Shown here one piece after another: positions 1-5,092 of a stretch of DNA of 5,847 nucleotides (the stretch's first letter is position 1; each line of letters begins with the position of its first letter). This DNA comes from Candidatus Omnitrophota bacterium (GTDB lineage: Bacteria; Omnitrophota; Gorgyraeia; Kaelpiales; Kaelpiaceae): contig JAQUNS010000048.1 of NCBI GenBank assembly GCA_028717465.1, positions 1 through 5,847 of the forward strand, given 5' to 3'. The notes under the pieces are model-generated. The model had not been told where the DNA came from, made no database searches, and saw only the letters and a list, made by a program, of their open reading frames with translations. Made by a program: the position numbers and the translations under genes.

Positions 1-266
1 TTGCGGATCAGGGCAGTGACAAATACTATCGGGATCTTTCTGGTTGGTTCGTTCCTTAACAGGTGCTCTGCTACTTCTGAGCCGTCCATAACGGGCATCA
101 AAAGGTCAAGCAGTATTATGTCCGGTTTTTCATTTTTGGCAATCTCTATGCCTTCGGAACCGTTGCCGGAGGTAAAAACTTCGAATTTGCCGGTATCTTC
201 TAAATTCAACTTTACAAAATGGCAGAAATCTTCTTCATCATCGATAAGCAGGACTTTCTTTCTCAT
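1..266 (-). CDS. Response regulator, receiver domain (C-terminal part outside window)
   Basis: This is the N-terminal 88 residues of a two-component response regulator; the gene continues beyond the left edge. The protein starts MRKKVLLIDDEEDF, giving the acidic pocket residues D9 and D10. The phospho-acceptor is D54 in the segment ILLDLLMPVMDG (52-62 region), and the conserved switch threonine is T84 in VFVTA. The conserved lysine of the receiver fold lies beyond the cut. The start codon is preceded by AAAAGGAGAGAGAT, a good Shine-Dalgarno site. It lies 17 bp downstream of the histidine kinase on the same strand, so the two are almost certainly a cognate pair in one operon. The output domain is not visible: it could be a lone receiver, an NtrC-type AAA+ activator, an ANTAR RNA-binding protein or a winged-helix protein. 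Family assignment is firm; specific function is unknown. Confidence 0.93.
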   Translation of the reverse strand, partial: MRKKVLLIDDEEDFCHFVKLNLEDTGKFEVFTSGNGSEGIEIAKNEKPDIILLDLLMPVMDGSEVAEHLLRNEPTRKIPIVFVTALIR

Positions 267-283
267 ATCTCTCTCCTTTTATA

Positions 284-1723
284 TTAAATCGGCATTTTTA
301 TTATAACATCAGTGCCTTTATTTTGGGTACTTTTAATATCTATTTTACCGCGGTGCCTCTGAATTATCCCTTTTGTTACCGGAAGGCCTAAGCCTGAAGA
401 CTCTCTGGTCCTTTTAGTCGTAAAGAAGGGGTCAAAAATCTTGCCCAGATTTTCCTCAGCTATGCCGCAGCCGTTATCGCTGAATGTAATCTGTATAAAA
501 TCTCTGTTTTCCTCTAGTATCTTATCTACAGATATAGAGATAGTTCCGTTATCAGATAGTGCATCTGTGGCGTTTAAGGCTATGTTTAAAAATACCTGCT
601 TCATGAGATTGCTGTCCAAGTTAATCTCTCTTGTGCCGGGAGAGTATTTTGTTGTTACTTTTATATTTTTTATTTCTATCTGGTATTTTATTAAAGAGAT
701 TGTCTCTTCGATAAGAGACACTATGTCGGTCTTTTTAAACTTAGGCAGGGCAGGCTGAGAGTAGTCCAGCAGGTCTATTACTATTTTGTCTGCCCTTAGC
801 GCCGCTTTTTTTATTCTGTCCGTTGCGTCTATCAGCTTAGGGTCTGTCAGGGAGTTTTTAAGGTATTCTATTCCCTGTATTATGATTGTCAGGGGATTTT
901 TTATCTCATGGGCTACTCCGGCGGAAAGCTGGCCCAACGAAGCCATCTTCTCTGCCTGGATAAGCTGGTTCTGGGTGTCTTTTAAGTCGTCAAGCATCTT
1001 GTTGAATGCCTTTGCTAAATCTCCGATCTCGTCTTTTTTTAATTTAATATCTATTTTTTGATTCAGTTTGCCTTTGCCTACTTCTAAGACATTATCTCTT
1101 AAAATCGAGATAGGTATTGTTATCGCATTCCTGATATATAGTATGCCAAACAGGATGATAAGAATATTTATTAGAAACCCGCCCAGAACAATTAAGTACA
1201 GAATATATTTTGTTTTTTCCTCTCTGGAGCTCAACACTGCTATCTCTTCGTAAATAAACTGGTGAAATTTTTCTGATATCATCAGGGCATTCCCGATTCG
1301 TAAATCCAGCTTTCTAAGCAGTTCCTGAGCGCCTATTGACTGATAGTCTATTTCGGCATTAAACAGCTCCAGAGCGATTTTTTTGCTTTGAGCGTATTCG
1401 GTTGTTACGTAGTTTAAAAGCTGTCTGCCTTCTATTTTGCTCATCCCCAGTTTGTATAATTCATCCAGCAGGTTTTCTACTGCCTGGGAAGACCCGATGA
1501 AGTATTCCTTTCTCTGCTCTATATTCTCAAGAGGGATAGTCATTTGGGCAAATGTACGTTCCAGATTTTTTGATAACTCTATCATTTTAAAATTGATTTG
1601 GAGTTTTTGGGTATAGTCTTCGTATTTATCCGATATGTATACGTAGCCTAGCATGATGGCGATTATTTCGAAGAGGAATATTGAGAAGAAAATTCCGAAT
1701 TTAGTGCTCAGTCTTATCCGCAT
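284..1723 (-). CDS. Membrane-bound sensor histidine kinase (HAMP-HisKA-HATPase_c)
   Basis: The 479-residue protein should sense an external signal and phosphorylate the adjacent response regulator. In order it has a first membrane helix (about 9-30), an extracytoplasmic region of about 140 residues that looks all-helical (31-172, resembling a four-helix-bundle sensor), a second membrane helix (173-197), a HAMP linker (about 198-250), a HisKA domain with H272 in AHEIKNPLT, and an ATPase domain. The ATPase shows the N box (N380, N384), G1 (DNGCG, 416-420), F box (FDPFF, 430-434) and G2 (SGLGLP, 443-448). E273 and N276 after the histidine fit the HisKA catalytic pattern. All catalytic motifs are intact. 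It lacks the cytoplasmic PAS architecture of classical NtrB, so a nitrogen role is suggested only by its neighbours. There is an in-frame TGA upstream and no clear Shine-Dalgarno site before the ATG, so initiation may be weak. The ligand is unknown. Confidence 0.96.
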   Translation of the reverse strand: MRIRLSTKFGIFFSIFLFEIIAIMLGYVYISDKYEDYTQKLQINFKMIELSKNLERTFAQMTIPLENIEQRKEYFIGSSQAVENLLDELYKLGMSKIEGRQLLNYVTTEYAQSKKIALELFNAEIDYQSIGAQELLRKLDLRIGNALMISEKFHQFIYEEIAVLSSREEKTKYILYLIVLGGFLINILIILFGILYIRNAITIPISILRDNVLEVGKGKLNQKIDIKLKKDEIGDLAKAFNKMLDDLKDTQNQLIQAEKMASLGQLSAGVAHEIKNPLTIIIQGIEYLKNSLTDPKLIDATDRIKKAALRADKIVIDLLDYSQPALPKFKKTDIVSLIEETISLIKYQIEIKNIKVTTKYSPGTREINLDSNLMKQVFLNIALNATDALSDNGTISISVDKILEENRDFIQITFSDNGCGIAEENLGKIFDPFFTTKRTRESSGLGLPVTKGIIQRHRGKIDIKSTQNKGTDVIIKMPI

Positions 1724-1742
1724 CTTGGCAGTGTTGGTAATA

Positions 1743-1778
1743 TATCAATGCTAAAGTCAGTAATCTTGATACCTGACT
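1743..1778. repeat. Two interleaved 6-bp inverted repeats at the kinase transcription start
   Basis: TATCAA (1743-1748) pairs with TTGATA (1766-1771), and AGTCAG (1755-1760) pairs with CTGACT (1773-1778). The arms alternate, so they could form two exclusive hairpins or a pseudoknot-like arrangement, or be two overlapping protein-binding dyads. They lie across the predicted kinase transcription start, immediately next to the -10 box. Because the last arm is partly upstream of the start site, a DNA operator is more likely than an RNA structure. Six-base arms can occur by chance, so this is tentative. Confidence 0.3.
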
Positions 1779-1779
1779 A

Positions 1780-1808
1780 ATTATATAGCTTCACTGGTTT
1801 ATTTTCAA
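1780..1808 (-). promoter_or_regulatory. Sigma70-type promoter for the kinase/response-regulator operon
   Basis: Read on the minus strand, TTGAAA (1803-1808) is followed after exactly 17 bp by a perfect TATAAT (1780-1785). Transcription would start near 1773, giving a leader of about 50 nt before the kinase start at 1723. The spacing and hexamers match the housekeeping consensus closely. It faces away from the promoter at 1831-1859, and the two -35 boxes are separated by only 22 bp. Confidence 0.75.
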
Positions 1809-1812
1809 AATA

Positions 1813-1828
1813 AATCTAAGATTAATCT
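1813..1828. promoter_or_regulatory. Possible operator between the divergent promoters
   Basis: The segment AATCTAAGATT (1813-1823) is an odd-centred palindrome, followed directly by a further AATCT (1824-1828). It fills the middle of the 22-bp gap between the two outward-facing -35 boxes, where a bound regulator could affect both promoters. The sequence is AT-rich and short, so chance is a serious alternative. Confidence 0.25.
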
Positions 1829-1830
1829 GG

Positions 1831-1859
1831 TTGACAAGCTAGAAATATTGCGGTATAAA
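1831..1859 (+). promoter_or_regulatory. Strong sigma70-type promoter for the sigma-like gene and its leader
   Basis: A perfect TTGACA (1831-1836) is followed after 17 bp by TATAAA (1854-1859), five of six bases of the -10 consensus. The start site would fall near 1866, leaving an untranslated leader of about 135 nt before the gene at 2001. This is the best plus-strand promoter in the window, and the leader it drives contains the three hairpins described below. Confidence 0.82.
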
Positions 1860-1871
1860 TAACATAGAATA

Positions 1872-1891
1872 AGAGCACCAAGTTGTGCTCT
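1872..1891 (+). promoter_or_regulatory. Leader A dyad (7-bp stem, hexanucleotide loop; GCAC-N5-TGTG)
   Basis: AGAGCAC (1872-1878) and GTGCTCT (1885-1891) form a perfect 7-bp stem around the six-base loop CAAGTT. The stem begins about 6 nt after the predicted transcription start. The core GCAC (1875-1878) and TGTG (1884-1887), five bases apart, recur at the same place in the leader at 2549 and, one base wider, in the leader at 5048. It may be an RNA hairpin at the 5' end of the transcript or a DNA operator overlapping early transcribed sequence. The half-sites resemble those of NtrC (GCAC...GTGC), although NtrC sites usually have seven bases between them and here there are six. Confidence 0.55.
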
Positions 1892-1902
1892 GTAATTTGC
1901 AA

Positions 1903-1928
1903 AGAAGCGTTCGAAAGAACGTTTTTTT
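1903..1928 (+). terminator. First intrinsic terminator in leader A
   Basis: CGTTC (1908-1912) and GAACG (1917-1921) close a GAAA tetraloop of the stable GNRA class. The stem is extended below by G-U and A-U pairs (1903-1907 with 1922-1926) and runs into seven Ts (1922-1928). It lies about 40-60 nt after the predicted start site, so a transcript ending here would be only about 60 nt long. No plus-strand gene precedes it, so it is not ending a normal coding transcript. Confidence 0.6.
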
Positions 1929-1948
1929 ATTTTAGGACAAAGGCGTTC
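1917..1948 (+). promoter_or_regulatory. Candidate antiterminator pairing in leader A
   Basis: GAACGTTTTT (1917-1926) can pair continuously with AAAGGCGTTC (1939-1948): ten pairs, two of them G-U, around a 12-nt loop. This uses the 3' arm and U-run of the first terminator and the 5' arm of the second, so its formation excludes both. It is possible because the hexamer GCGTTC occurs twice (1907-1912 and 1943-1948). This is the layout expected of a transcription-attenuation switch. The pairing was read by eye; energies were not calculated. Confidence 0.45.
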
Positions 1949-1986
1949 CATGCCGATTTTTGCGGCATAGGGCGCCTTTTTGTTTT
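1939..1986 (+). terminator. Second intrinsic terminator in leader A, just before the ribosome site
   Basis: The outer stem pairs AAAGGCG (1939-1945) with CGCCTTT (1973-1979). It continues through T-G, T-G and C-G pairs, one C/A mismatch and a second stem, ATGCCG (1950-1955) with CGGCAT (1963-1968), capped by a seven-base loop. A T-rich run (TTTTTGTTTT) follows. The structure ends a few bases before the Shine-Dalgarno sequence (AGGCGGTGAG) of the gene at 2001, so it would block that gene unless it is disrupted. Confidence 0.68.
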
Positions 1987-2000
1987 ATAGGCGGTGAGAT

Positions 2001-2513
2001 ATGGATTTTAAAATATTATTAGAGAGAATAAGCCCGGCGCTAAAATATATCGCCCGTAAGCATGTTCTGTGCGGATTTTACAGCCAGGATGATTTATACC
2101 AAGAGATCTGCCTCTATCTATGGCAGAACTATAAAGAGGGCCTGCCTATCGGAATAAATGAGTCCTATGTTATTAAGGGCTGCGAGTTCCATATCCAGAA
2201 TTTTTTAAGAAAGGGCCGGCCCAAGGCGGTATTATTTAGTTTGGATAGCACGATATGCGGTGAAAATTTGACACTGGGCGATATCTTAGAAGATAAAAAA
2301 TCAGATTTCAGGATAGGTTCGGAAAACAGAGTTACGATTGACGAGATAATGAAGATAGGCTTGACGGAGAAAGAGAGGTCAGTACTCTCTTATCTGCTTA
2401 GAGGTTTTACGGTGCGGGAGGCAGCAAAAGAGCTTGGGATATCCCATGTCATGGTGTTAAAACACAAAAAAAATATGATTAAAAAATGGAAGAGAAGGGT
2501 TACCAAAGTCTGA
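2001..2513 (+). CDS. Small sigma-70-like transcription regulator (regions 2 and 4)
   Basis: The 170-residue protein looks like a compact sigma factor. Residues 4-75 resemble sigma region 2: FYSQDDLYQEICLYLW (26-41) carries the acidic/aromatic core-binding pattern, and ESYVIKGCEFHIQNFLRKGR (54-73) resembles the -10-recognising part. Residues about 115-165 form a region-4-type helix-turn-helix, with LTEKERSVL (121-129), the helix VREAAKELGIS (138-148) and a very basic tail (KKNMIKKWKRR). The length is near that of short ECF factors, but the match to any named ECF group is not recognisable, and there is no adjacent anti-sigma gene. It could also be a sigma-derived DNA-binding activator without true sigma activity. 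The start at 2001 is supported by AGGCGGTGAG at 1989-1998. It has its own promoter and attenuator-like leader, and stands directly upstream of the ammonium-uptake operon, so it may control nitrogen genes (inference). Confidence 0.8.
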   Translation: MDFKILLERISPALKYIARKHVLCGFYSQDDLYQEICLYLWQNYKEGLPIGINESYVIKGCEFHIQNFLRKGRPKAVLFSLDSTICGENLTLGDILEDKKSDFRIGSENRVTIDEIMKIGLTEKERSVLSYLLRGFTVREAAKELGISHVMVLKHKKNMIKKWKRRVTKV

Positions 2514-2540
2514 GTTTTTTTACTTTTTAAATATATAGAG
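2498..2540 (+). repeat. Leader block B, copy of a sequence ahead of glnA
   Basis: GGTTACCAAA (2498-2507), then eight less similar bases, then TTTTTTACTT (2516-2525) and an AT-rich stretch ending TATATAGAG (2532-2540). The same pieces in the same order occur at 4998-5037, with identical spacing of 18 bp between the first two and a 3-bp gap difference before the third. The first part overlaps the last codons of the sigma-like gene here but is non-coding in the other copy. It may contain promoter elements: TATATA and TAAATA are possible -10 boxes, but no convincing -35 box was found. Confidence 0.5.
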
Positions 2541-2548
2541 TCAAACAG

Positions 2549-2562
2549 GCACATTGTTGTGT
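2549..2562 (+). promoter_or_regulatory. Leader B dyad (GCAC-N5-TGTG)
   Basis: GCAC (2549-2552) and TGTG (2558-2561) are spaced exactly as in leader A, and the segment GCACNNNGTTGTG is shared between the two. As RNA it can form a weak stem, GCAC with GTGT (one G-U), around the six-base loop ATTGTT, or a five-pair stem with a TTGT loop. It lies 7 nt before the terminator hairpin at 2569. The stem is weaker than in leaders A and C, so conservation of the sequence rather than the fold may matter. Confidence 0.42.
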
Positions 2563-2568
2563 AAAACC

Positions 2569-2596
2569 AAAGGCGTTTAGAATGAAACGCCTTTTT
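2569..2596 (+). terminator. Intrinsic terminator in leader B, just before the porin-amt-glnK operon
   Basis: AAAGGCGTTT (2569-2578) and AAACGCCTTT (2585-2594) make a perfect 10-bp stem with the loop AGAATG, followed by Ts to 2596. It sits 55 bp after the sigma-like gene stop and ends only about 8 bp before the AGAGGAGG ribosome site of the next gene. It may simply end the sigma-like transcript, but its resemblance in sequence and placement to the hairpins in leaders A and C suggests a controlled attenuator. Confidence 0.75.
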
Positions 2597-2615
2597 ACTT
2601 TTAGAGGAGGTTTAC

Positions 2616-3362
2616 ATGCCAGCCCTAAAGAAGAATTTCGTTTTGATTATATTTTATTGCGCTATGCCGGTATATTTTGCTTTGGCCTCAGATCAGGATG
2701 GCCTTGATATCTCTTTTGACAGCGCTGTATATTCCAAATACATCTGGCGCGGGTTTAAGCTGGACAGTGATTTAGTATTACAGTCCGGTTTATATATCGA
2801 AAAAAGCGGGTTTAATTTAAGCCTGTGGTCAAACTGCGATTTAAGAAGCCGGGACTCTTTTAATTCAGACGAAGTCGATTACTCTATCAGCTACAGTTAC
2901 GGTTTAAAAGACAGGTTCGATTTAAATATAGCCCTGCTTTTCGGTTATACCTATTACGACTTTCCTCCGGCCGGCACAAACAGCCAGGAGTTTTTCATCG
3001 GAATCGGATGGGATATTTTATTGAGACCGTCTCTTACCTGGTTTCATGATTTTGAAAGCGAAAGTAAAGGCGGCGGCAGGGGCAATTATTTTGCGGCAGA
3101 GCTTGGCCACTCTGTAGAGATAGGCAACAGCCCTTTAACATTAGACTTATCCGGACATTTAGGCTATAACCGCAGGCTTTTTATAGCCGGAGATGGTTTT
3201 GATGCAGGCTTAAATATCGGGTTAACTTTCAAAGTTTCAGATAAGATTTCTCTCTCGCCATCTCTTGGTTGTTCCCTGCCTTTAGGAGATTTAAGAGCCT
3301 CCGATGACGGCAATCAGAGAGGTGAGATTTTTGGCGGAATTGCTTTAGTTTTCAATCTTTAA
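2616..3362 (+). CDS. Putative outer-membrane beta-barrel protein (TorF/Gcw_chp porin type)
   Basis: The 248-residue protein starts with a signal peptide: KK at 5-6, a hydrophobic stretch (8-24) and a likely cleavage after A24 (ALA/S). The mature part is rich in alternating aromatic and polar strands with turns and no membrane helices. The N-terminal motif YSKYIWRGF (39-47), followed by LQSGLYIEKSGFNLSLWSN (55-73), matches the pattern I know from Gcw_chp/TorF-family putative porins. The protein ends GGIALVFNL, with the aromatic residue expected of an outer-membrane assembly signal. It has a strong ribosome site (TTAGAGGAGGTTTAC), and its stop lies 16 bp before amt, so they are co-transcribed. 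By context it may let ammonium or small nitrogen compounds cross the outer membrane; that substrate is inferred, not shown. No residue-level evidence identifies a pore. Confidence 0.78.
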   Translation: MPALKKNFVLIIFYCAMPVYFALASDQDGLDISFDSAVYSKYIWRGFKLDSDLVLQSGLYIEKSGFNLSLWSNCDLRSRDSFNSDEVDYSISYSYGLKDRFDLNIALLFGYTYYDFPPAGTNSQEFFIGIGWDILLRPSLTWFHDFESESKGGGRGNYFAAELGHSVEIGNSPLTLDLSGHLGYNRRLFIAGDGFDAGLNIGLTFKVSDKISLSPSLGCSLPLGDLRASDDGNQRGEIFGGIALVFNL

Positions 3363-3378
3363 ACAGAGGAGGTTTAAT

Positions 3379-4635
3379 ATGGATATTGGCTATGCAGCAG
3401 CAGTCGGCGTTGATACGCTCTGGGTTTTAATAGCCGCATTTTTAGTGTTTTTTATGCAGGCCGGTTTCGGCATGGTAGAAGCAGGGTTTATACGTTCTAA
3501 AAATACCTGCAATATACTGACGAAAAATTTTTTGGATTTTTGCATGGCGTCTTTGGGATTTTTTATGTTTGGGTATGCCATTATGTTTGGCCCCGGCAAC
3601 GGCTTTATCGGCTGGGGAGGCTTCTTTCTTAAAGATGCCCGGTCCGGCTCCGGTGTTCCTTTATTTGCATTCTGGCTTTTTCAGGCTGCGTTCTGCGGGG
3701 CGGCAGCGACTATCGTTGCGGGAGGAATGGCCGAGAGAATGAAATTTAAAGCCTATCTCATCTATTCATTTATTATATCTGCTCTCATATATCCGGTCAT
3801 CGGCCACTGGATCTGGGGCGGAGGCTGGCTGGCTAGGATAGGTTTTGCAGATTTTGCCGGCTCGACAGTTGTCCATGCTGTCGGAGGTTTTGCGGCATTG
3901 ATCGGGACAATAATGCTCAAGCCCAGGATAGGCAAATATAATCCGGACGGCTCGGCAAATGCAATTGCCGGGCACAACATACCTTTAGCCTCTTTAGGAG
4001 TATTTATTCTCTGGTTTGGATGGTTTGGATTCAATCCCGGTTCTACTCTCTCGGTCGGAGACGGCTCTCTTATAGCCAGAGTTGCTATTAATACAAACCT
4101 TTCTGCGGCAGCAGGAGGAGTCTTGGCTATGTTTACGGTTTGGAAGATGTTCGGCAAGCCCGATCTCTCTATGGCTATGAACGGTGCTCTGGCAGGCTTG
4201 GTGGCGGTTACGGCACCCTGCGCTTTTATCCAGCCCTGGGCGGCTATAGTTATAGGAGCTGTTGCCGGTGTTATCGTGGTTATAGGTGTTGTGTTTCTGG
4301 ATAAAATTAGAGTCGATGATCCGGTAGGAGCTGTTGCCGTGCACGGATTGAACGGCATCTGGGGTACGCTCTCTATAGGGTTATTCGGCAGAGCTGTTTT
4401 AGGCTTAAACCATGACGGCTTATTTTACGGCGGGGGCTTTAAACAGCTGGGCATACAAGCGCTGGGGTGTTTTAGCGTAGTTGTATTTATTCTAATCGCC
4501 ATGGGAATAGTATTTAAAATTATTGATATTACTATAGGCCTCAGGGTCTCAAGAGAAGAAGAGTTGAAAGGTTTGGATATCGGCGAGCACGGTATGGAGT
4601 CTTATGCCGGATTCCAGATATTTACTACGCAATAA
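3379..4635 (+). CDS. amtB: Ammonium transporter (Amt/AmtB family)
   Basis: The 418-residue inner-membrane protein, with about 11 hydrophobic helices, conducts ammonium into the cytoplasm, probably as a trimer. Key residues align with Escherichia coli AmtB: W146 and D158 of the recruitment site, the paired pore histidines H166 (in DFAGSTVVH) and H322 (in VHGLNGIWG), and the gate phenylalanines F105 (in FQAAF) and F218 (in WFGFNPGS). The cytoplasmic tail carries the conserved [20 protein letters not shown] (390-409), which in AmtB contacts the PII protein. There is no cleavable signal peptide; the mature protein starts at [15 protein letters not shown]. The ribosome site AGAGGAGGTTTAAT is strong. 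PII follows after 14 bp, the standard Amt-GlnK pairing. The gene is complete, with no lost catalytic residue. Confidence 0.97.
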   Translation: MDIGYAAAVGVDTLWVLIAAFLVFFMQAGFGMVEAGFIRSKNTCNILTKNFLDFCMASLGFFMFGYAIMFGPGNGFIGWGGFFLKDARSGSGVPLFAFWLFQAAFCGAAATIVAGGMAERMKFKAYLIYSFIISALIYPVIGHWIWGGGWLARIGFADFAGSTVVHAVGGFAALIGTIMLKPRIGKYNPDGSANAIAGHNIPLASLGVFILWFGWFGFNPGSTLSVGDGSLIARVAINTNLSAAAGGVLAMFTVWKMFGKPDLSMAMNGALAGLVAVTAPCAFIQPWAAIVIGAVAGVIVVIGVVFLDKIRVDDPVGAVAVHGLNGIWGTLSIGLFGRAVLGLNHDGLFYGGGFKQLGIQALGCFSVVVFILIAMGIVFKIIDITIGLRVSREEELKGLDIGEHGMESYAGFQIFTTQ

Positions 4636-4649
4636 CAAGGAGGTGTTTT

Positions 4650-4991
4650 ATGAAACTTATAATAGCCATGATCCAGCCCCATAAACTGCCGGATGTAAAG
4701 AAAGCTTTATATGATTCTGAAGTTTACAAGATGACCGTTACCAATGCCTTAGGCTGCGGACAGCAGAAAGGCTACACTGAAACTTACAGAGGAGTTATGC
4801 AGGAGGTTAACCTGCTTAAAAAGATCAGGCTTGAAATAGCGGTTAATGAAGATTTTGTGGAGCCGACTGTAGATGCTATCATAAAAGGGGCCAAAACCGG
4901 CAAGATCGGAGACGGTAAGATTTTTATCCTGGATCTGCCGGGGTGTATAAGGATAAGGACCGGCGAGCGCGGCAATAACGCTATAGGCTAA
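4650..4991 (+). CDS. glnK: PII nitrogen regulatory protein (GlnK/GlnB)
   Basis: The 113-residue protein is a full-length PII signal protein, which binds ATP/ADP and 2-oxoglutarate and in its usual role plugs the Amt channel when nitrogen is plentiful. Ligand-site residues are present: T29, Q39, T83-G84, G87-D88-G89-K90, R101 and R103. The T-loop runs from about 37 to 55, with K40, G41, Y46, R47 and G48 as in the family. Position 51, the tyrosine uridylylated by GlnD in enterics, is glutamine (Q51), position 49 is valine, and position 38 is glutamine rather than arginine. Uridylylation at the usual site is therefore impossible and control would be by effector binding alone. The ribosome site is AAGGAGG, 6-7 bases before the ATG. 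It is the last gene of the operon. I use glnK because of the amt linkage; sequence alone does not separate GlnK from GlnB. Confidence 0.95.
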   Translation: MKLIIAMIQPHKLPDVKKALYDSEVYKMTVTNALGCGQQKGYTETYRGVMQEVNLLKKIRLEIAVNEDFVEPTVDAIIKGAKTGKIGDGKIFILDLPGCIRIRTGERGNNAIG

Positions 4992-4997
4992 AAAACA

Positions 4998-5037
4998 GGT
5001 TACCAAAACCGCTGCTTTTTTACTTATATATTTAGAG
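4998..5037 (+). repeat. Leader block C, second copy of the block at 2498
   Basis: GGTTACCAAA (4998-5007) and TTTTTTACTT (5016-5025) are identical to, and spaced exactly as in, the copy at 2498-2540; an AT-rich stretch ending TTTAGAG (5031-5037) completes it. It starts 6 bp after the PII stop codon. GGTT...AACC here (4998-5001 with 5007-5010) followed by GCTGCTTTTTT might also serve as a weak terminator for the amt operon, but the stem is only four pairs. No good -35/-10 pair is visible, although glnA needs a start site or read-through from upstream. Confidence 0.5.
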
Positions 5038-5046
5038 TGCTTAGAT

Positions 5047-5063
5047 TGCACAAAGGGTGTGCA
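5047..5063 (+). promoter_or_regulatory. Leader C dyad, TGCAC-N7-GTGCA (NtrC-like geometry)
   Basis: TGCAC (5047-5051) and GTGCA (5059-5063) form a perfect 17-bp dyad with a 7-bp centre. This is the geometry of the enteric NtrC site (TGCAC-N7-GTGCA), upstream of glnA, a classical NtrC target. It is also the third copy of the GCAC/TGTG element in the leaders. As RNA it gives a 5-6 bp hairpin. An upstream GTGC (5037-5040) can instead pair with GCAC (5048-5051), so two exclusive folds exist. I found no sigma54 promoter (GG-N10-GC) beside it, which argues against a classical NtrC/sigma54 arrangement. Confidence 0.5.
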
Positions 5064-5069
5064 GAAACA

Positions 5070-5092
5070 GCTAAAACAAAGGTGTTTTAAGC
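5070..5092 (+). promoter_or_regulatory. Candidate antiterminator hairpin in leader C
   Basis: GCTAAAAC (5070-5077) can pair with GTTTTAAGC (5084-5092): eight pairs with one bulged A, around the loop AAAGGT. It uses the 5' arm of the downstream terminator and would form earlier during transcription. It is much weaker than the 16-bp terminator, so it would need a bound protein, ligand or ribosome to prevail. This was read by eye with no energy calculation. Confidence 0.3.

Noticed and set aside
1..306. Open frame on the plus strand at the left edge
   Set aside because: It is antisense to the receiver domain, whose D9/D10, D54 and T84 are all in place on the other strand; serine-rich shadow translation.
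1950..1970. Mini-ORF MPIFAA inside the second leader A terminator, with AAAGG upstream
   Set aside because: It is only six codons, carries no run of a regulatory amino acid, and has no counterpart in leader C; most likely chance within a GC-rich stem.
2582..2710. Short frame starting at an ATG in the leader B hairpin and overlapping the porin gene out of frame
   Set aside because: About 40 codons with no conserved features; the porin start at 2616 has a far better ribosome site and a signal peptide.
3762..4358. Long open frame on the minus strand across amt
   Set aside because: It is antisense to strongly conserved Amt sequence, has a low-complexity composition of alanine, proline and threonine, and no ribosome site; it is a by-product of the codon use of amt.
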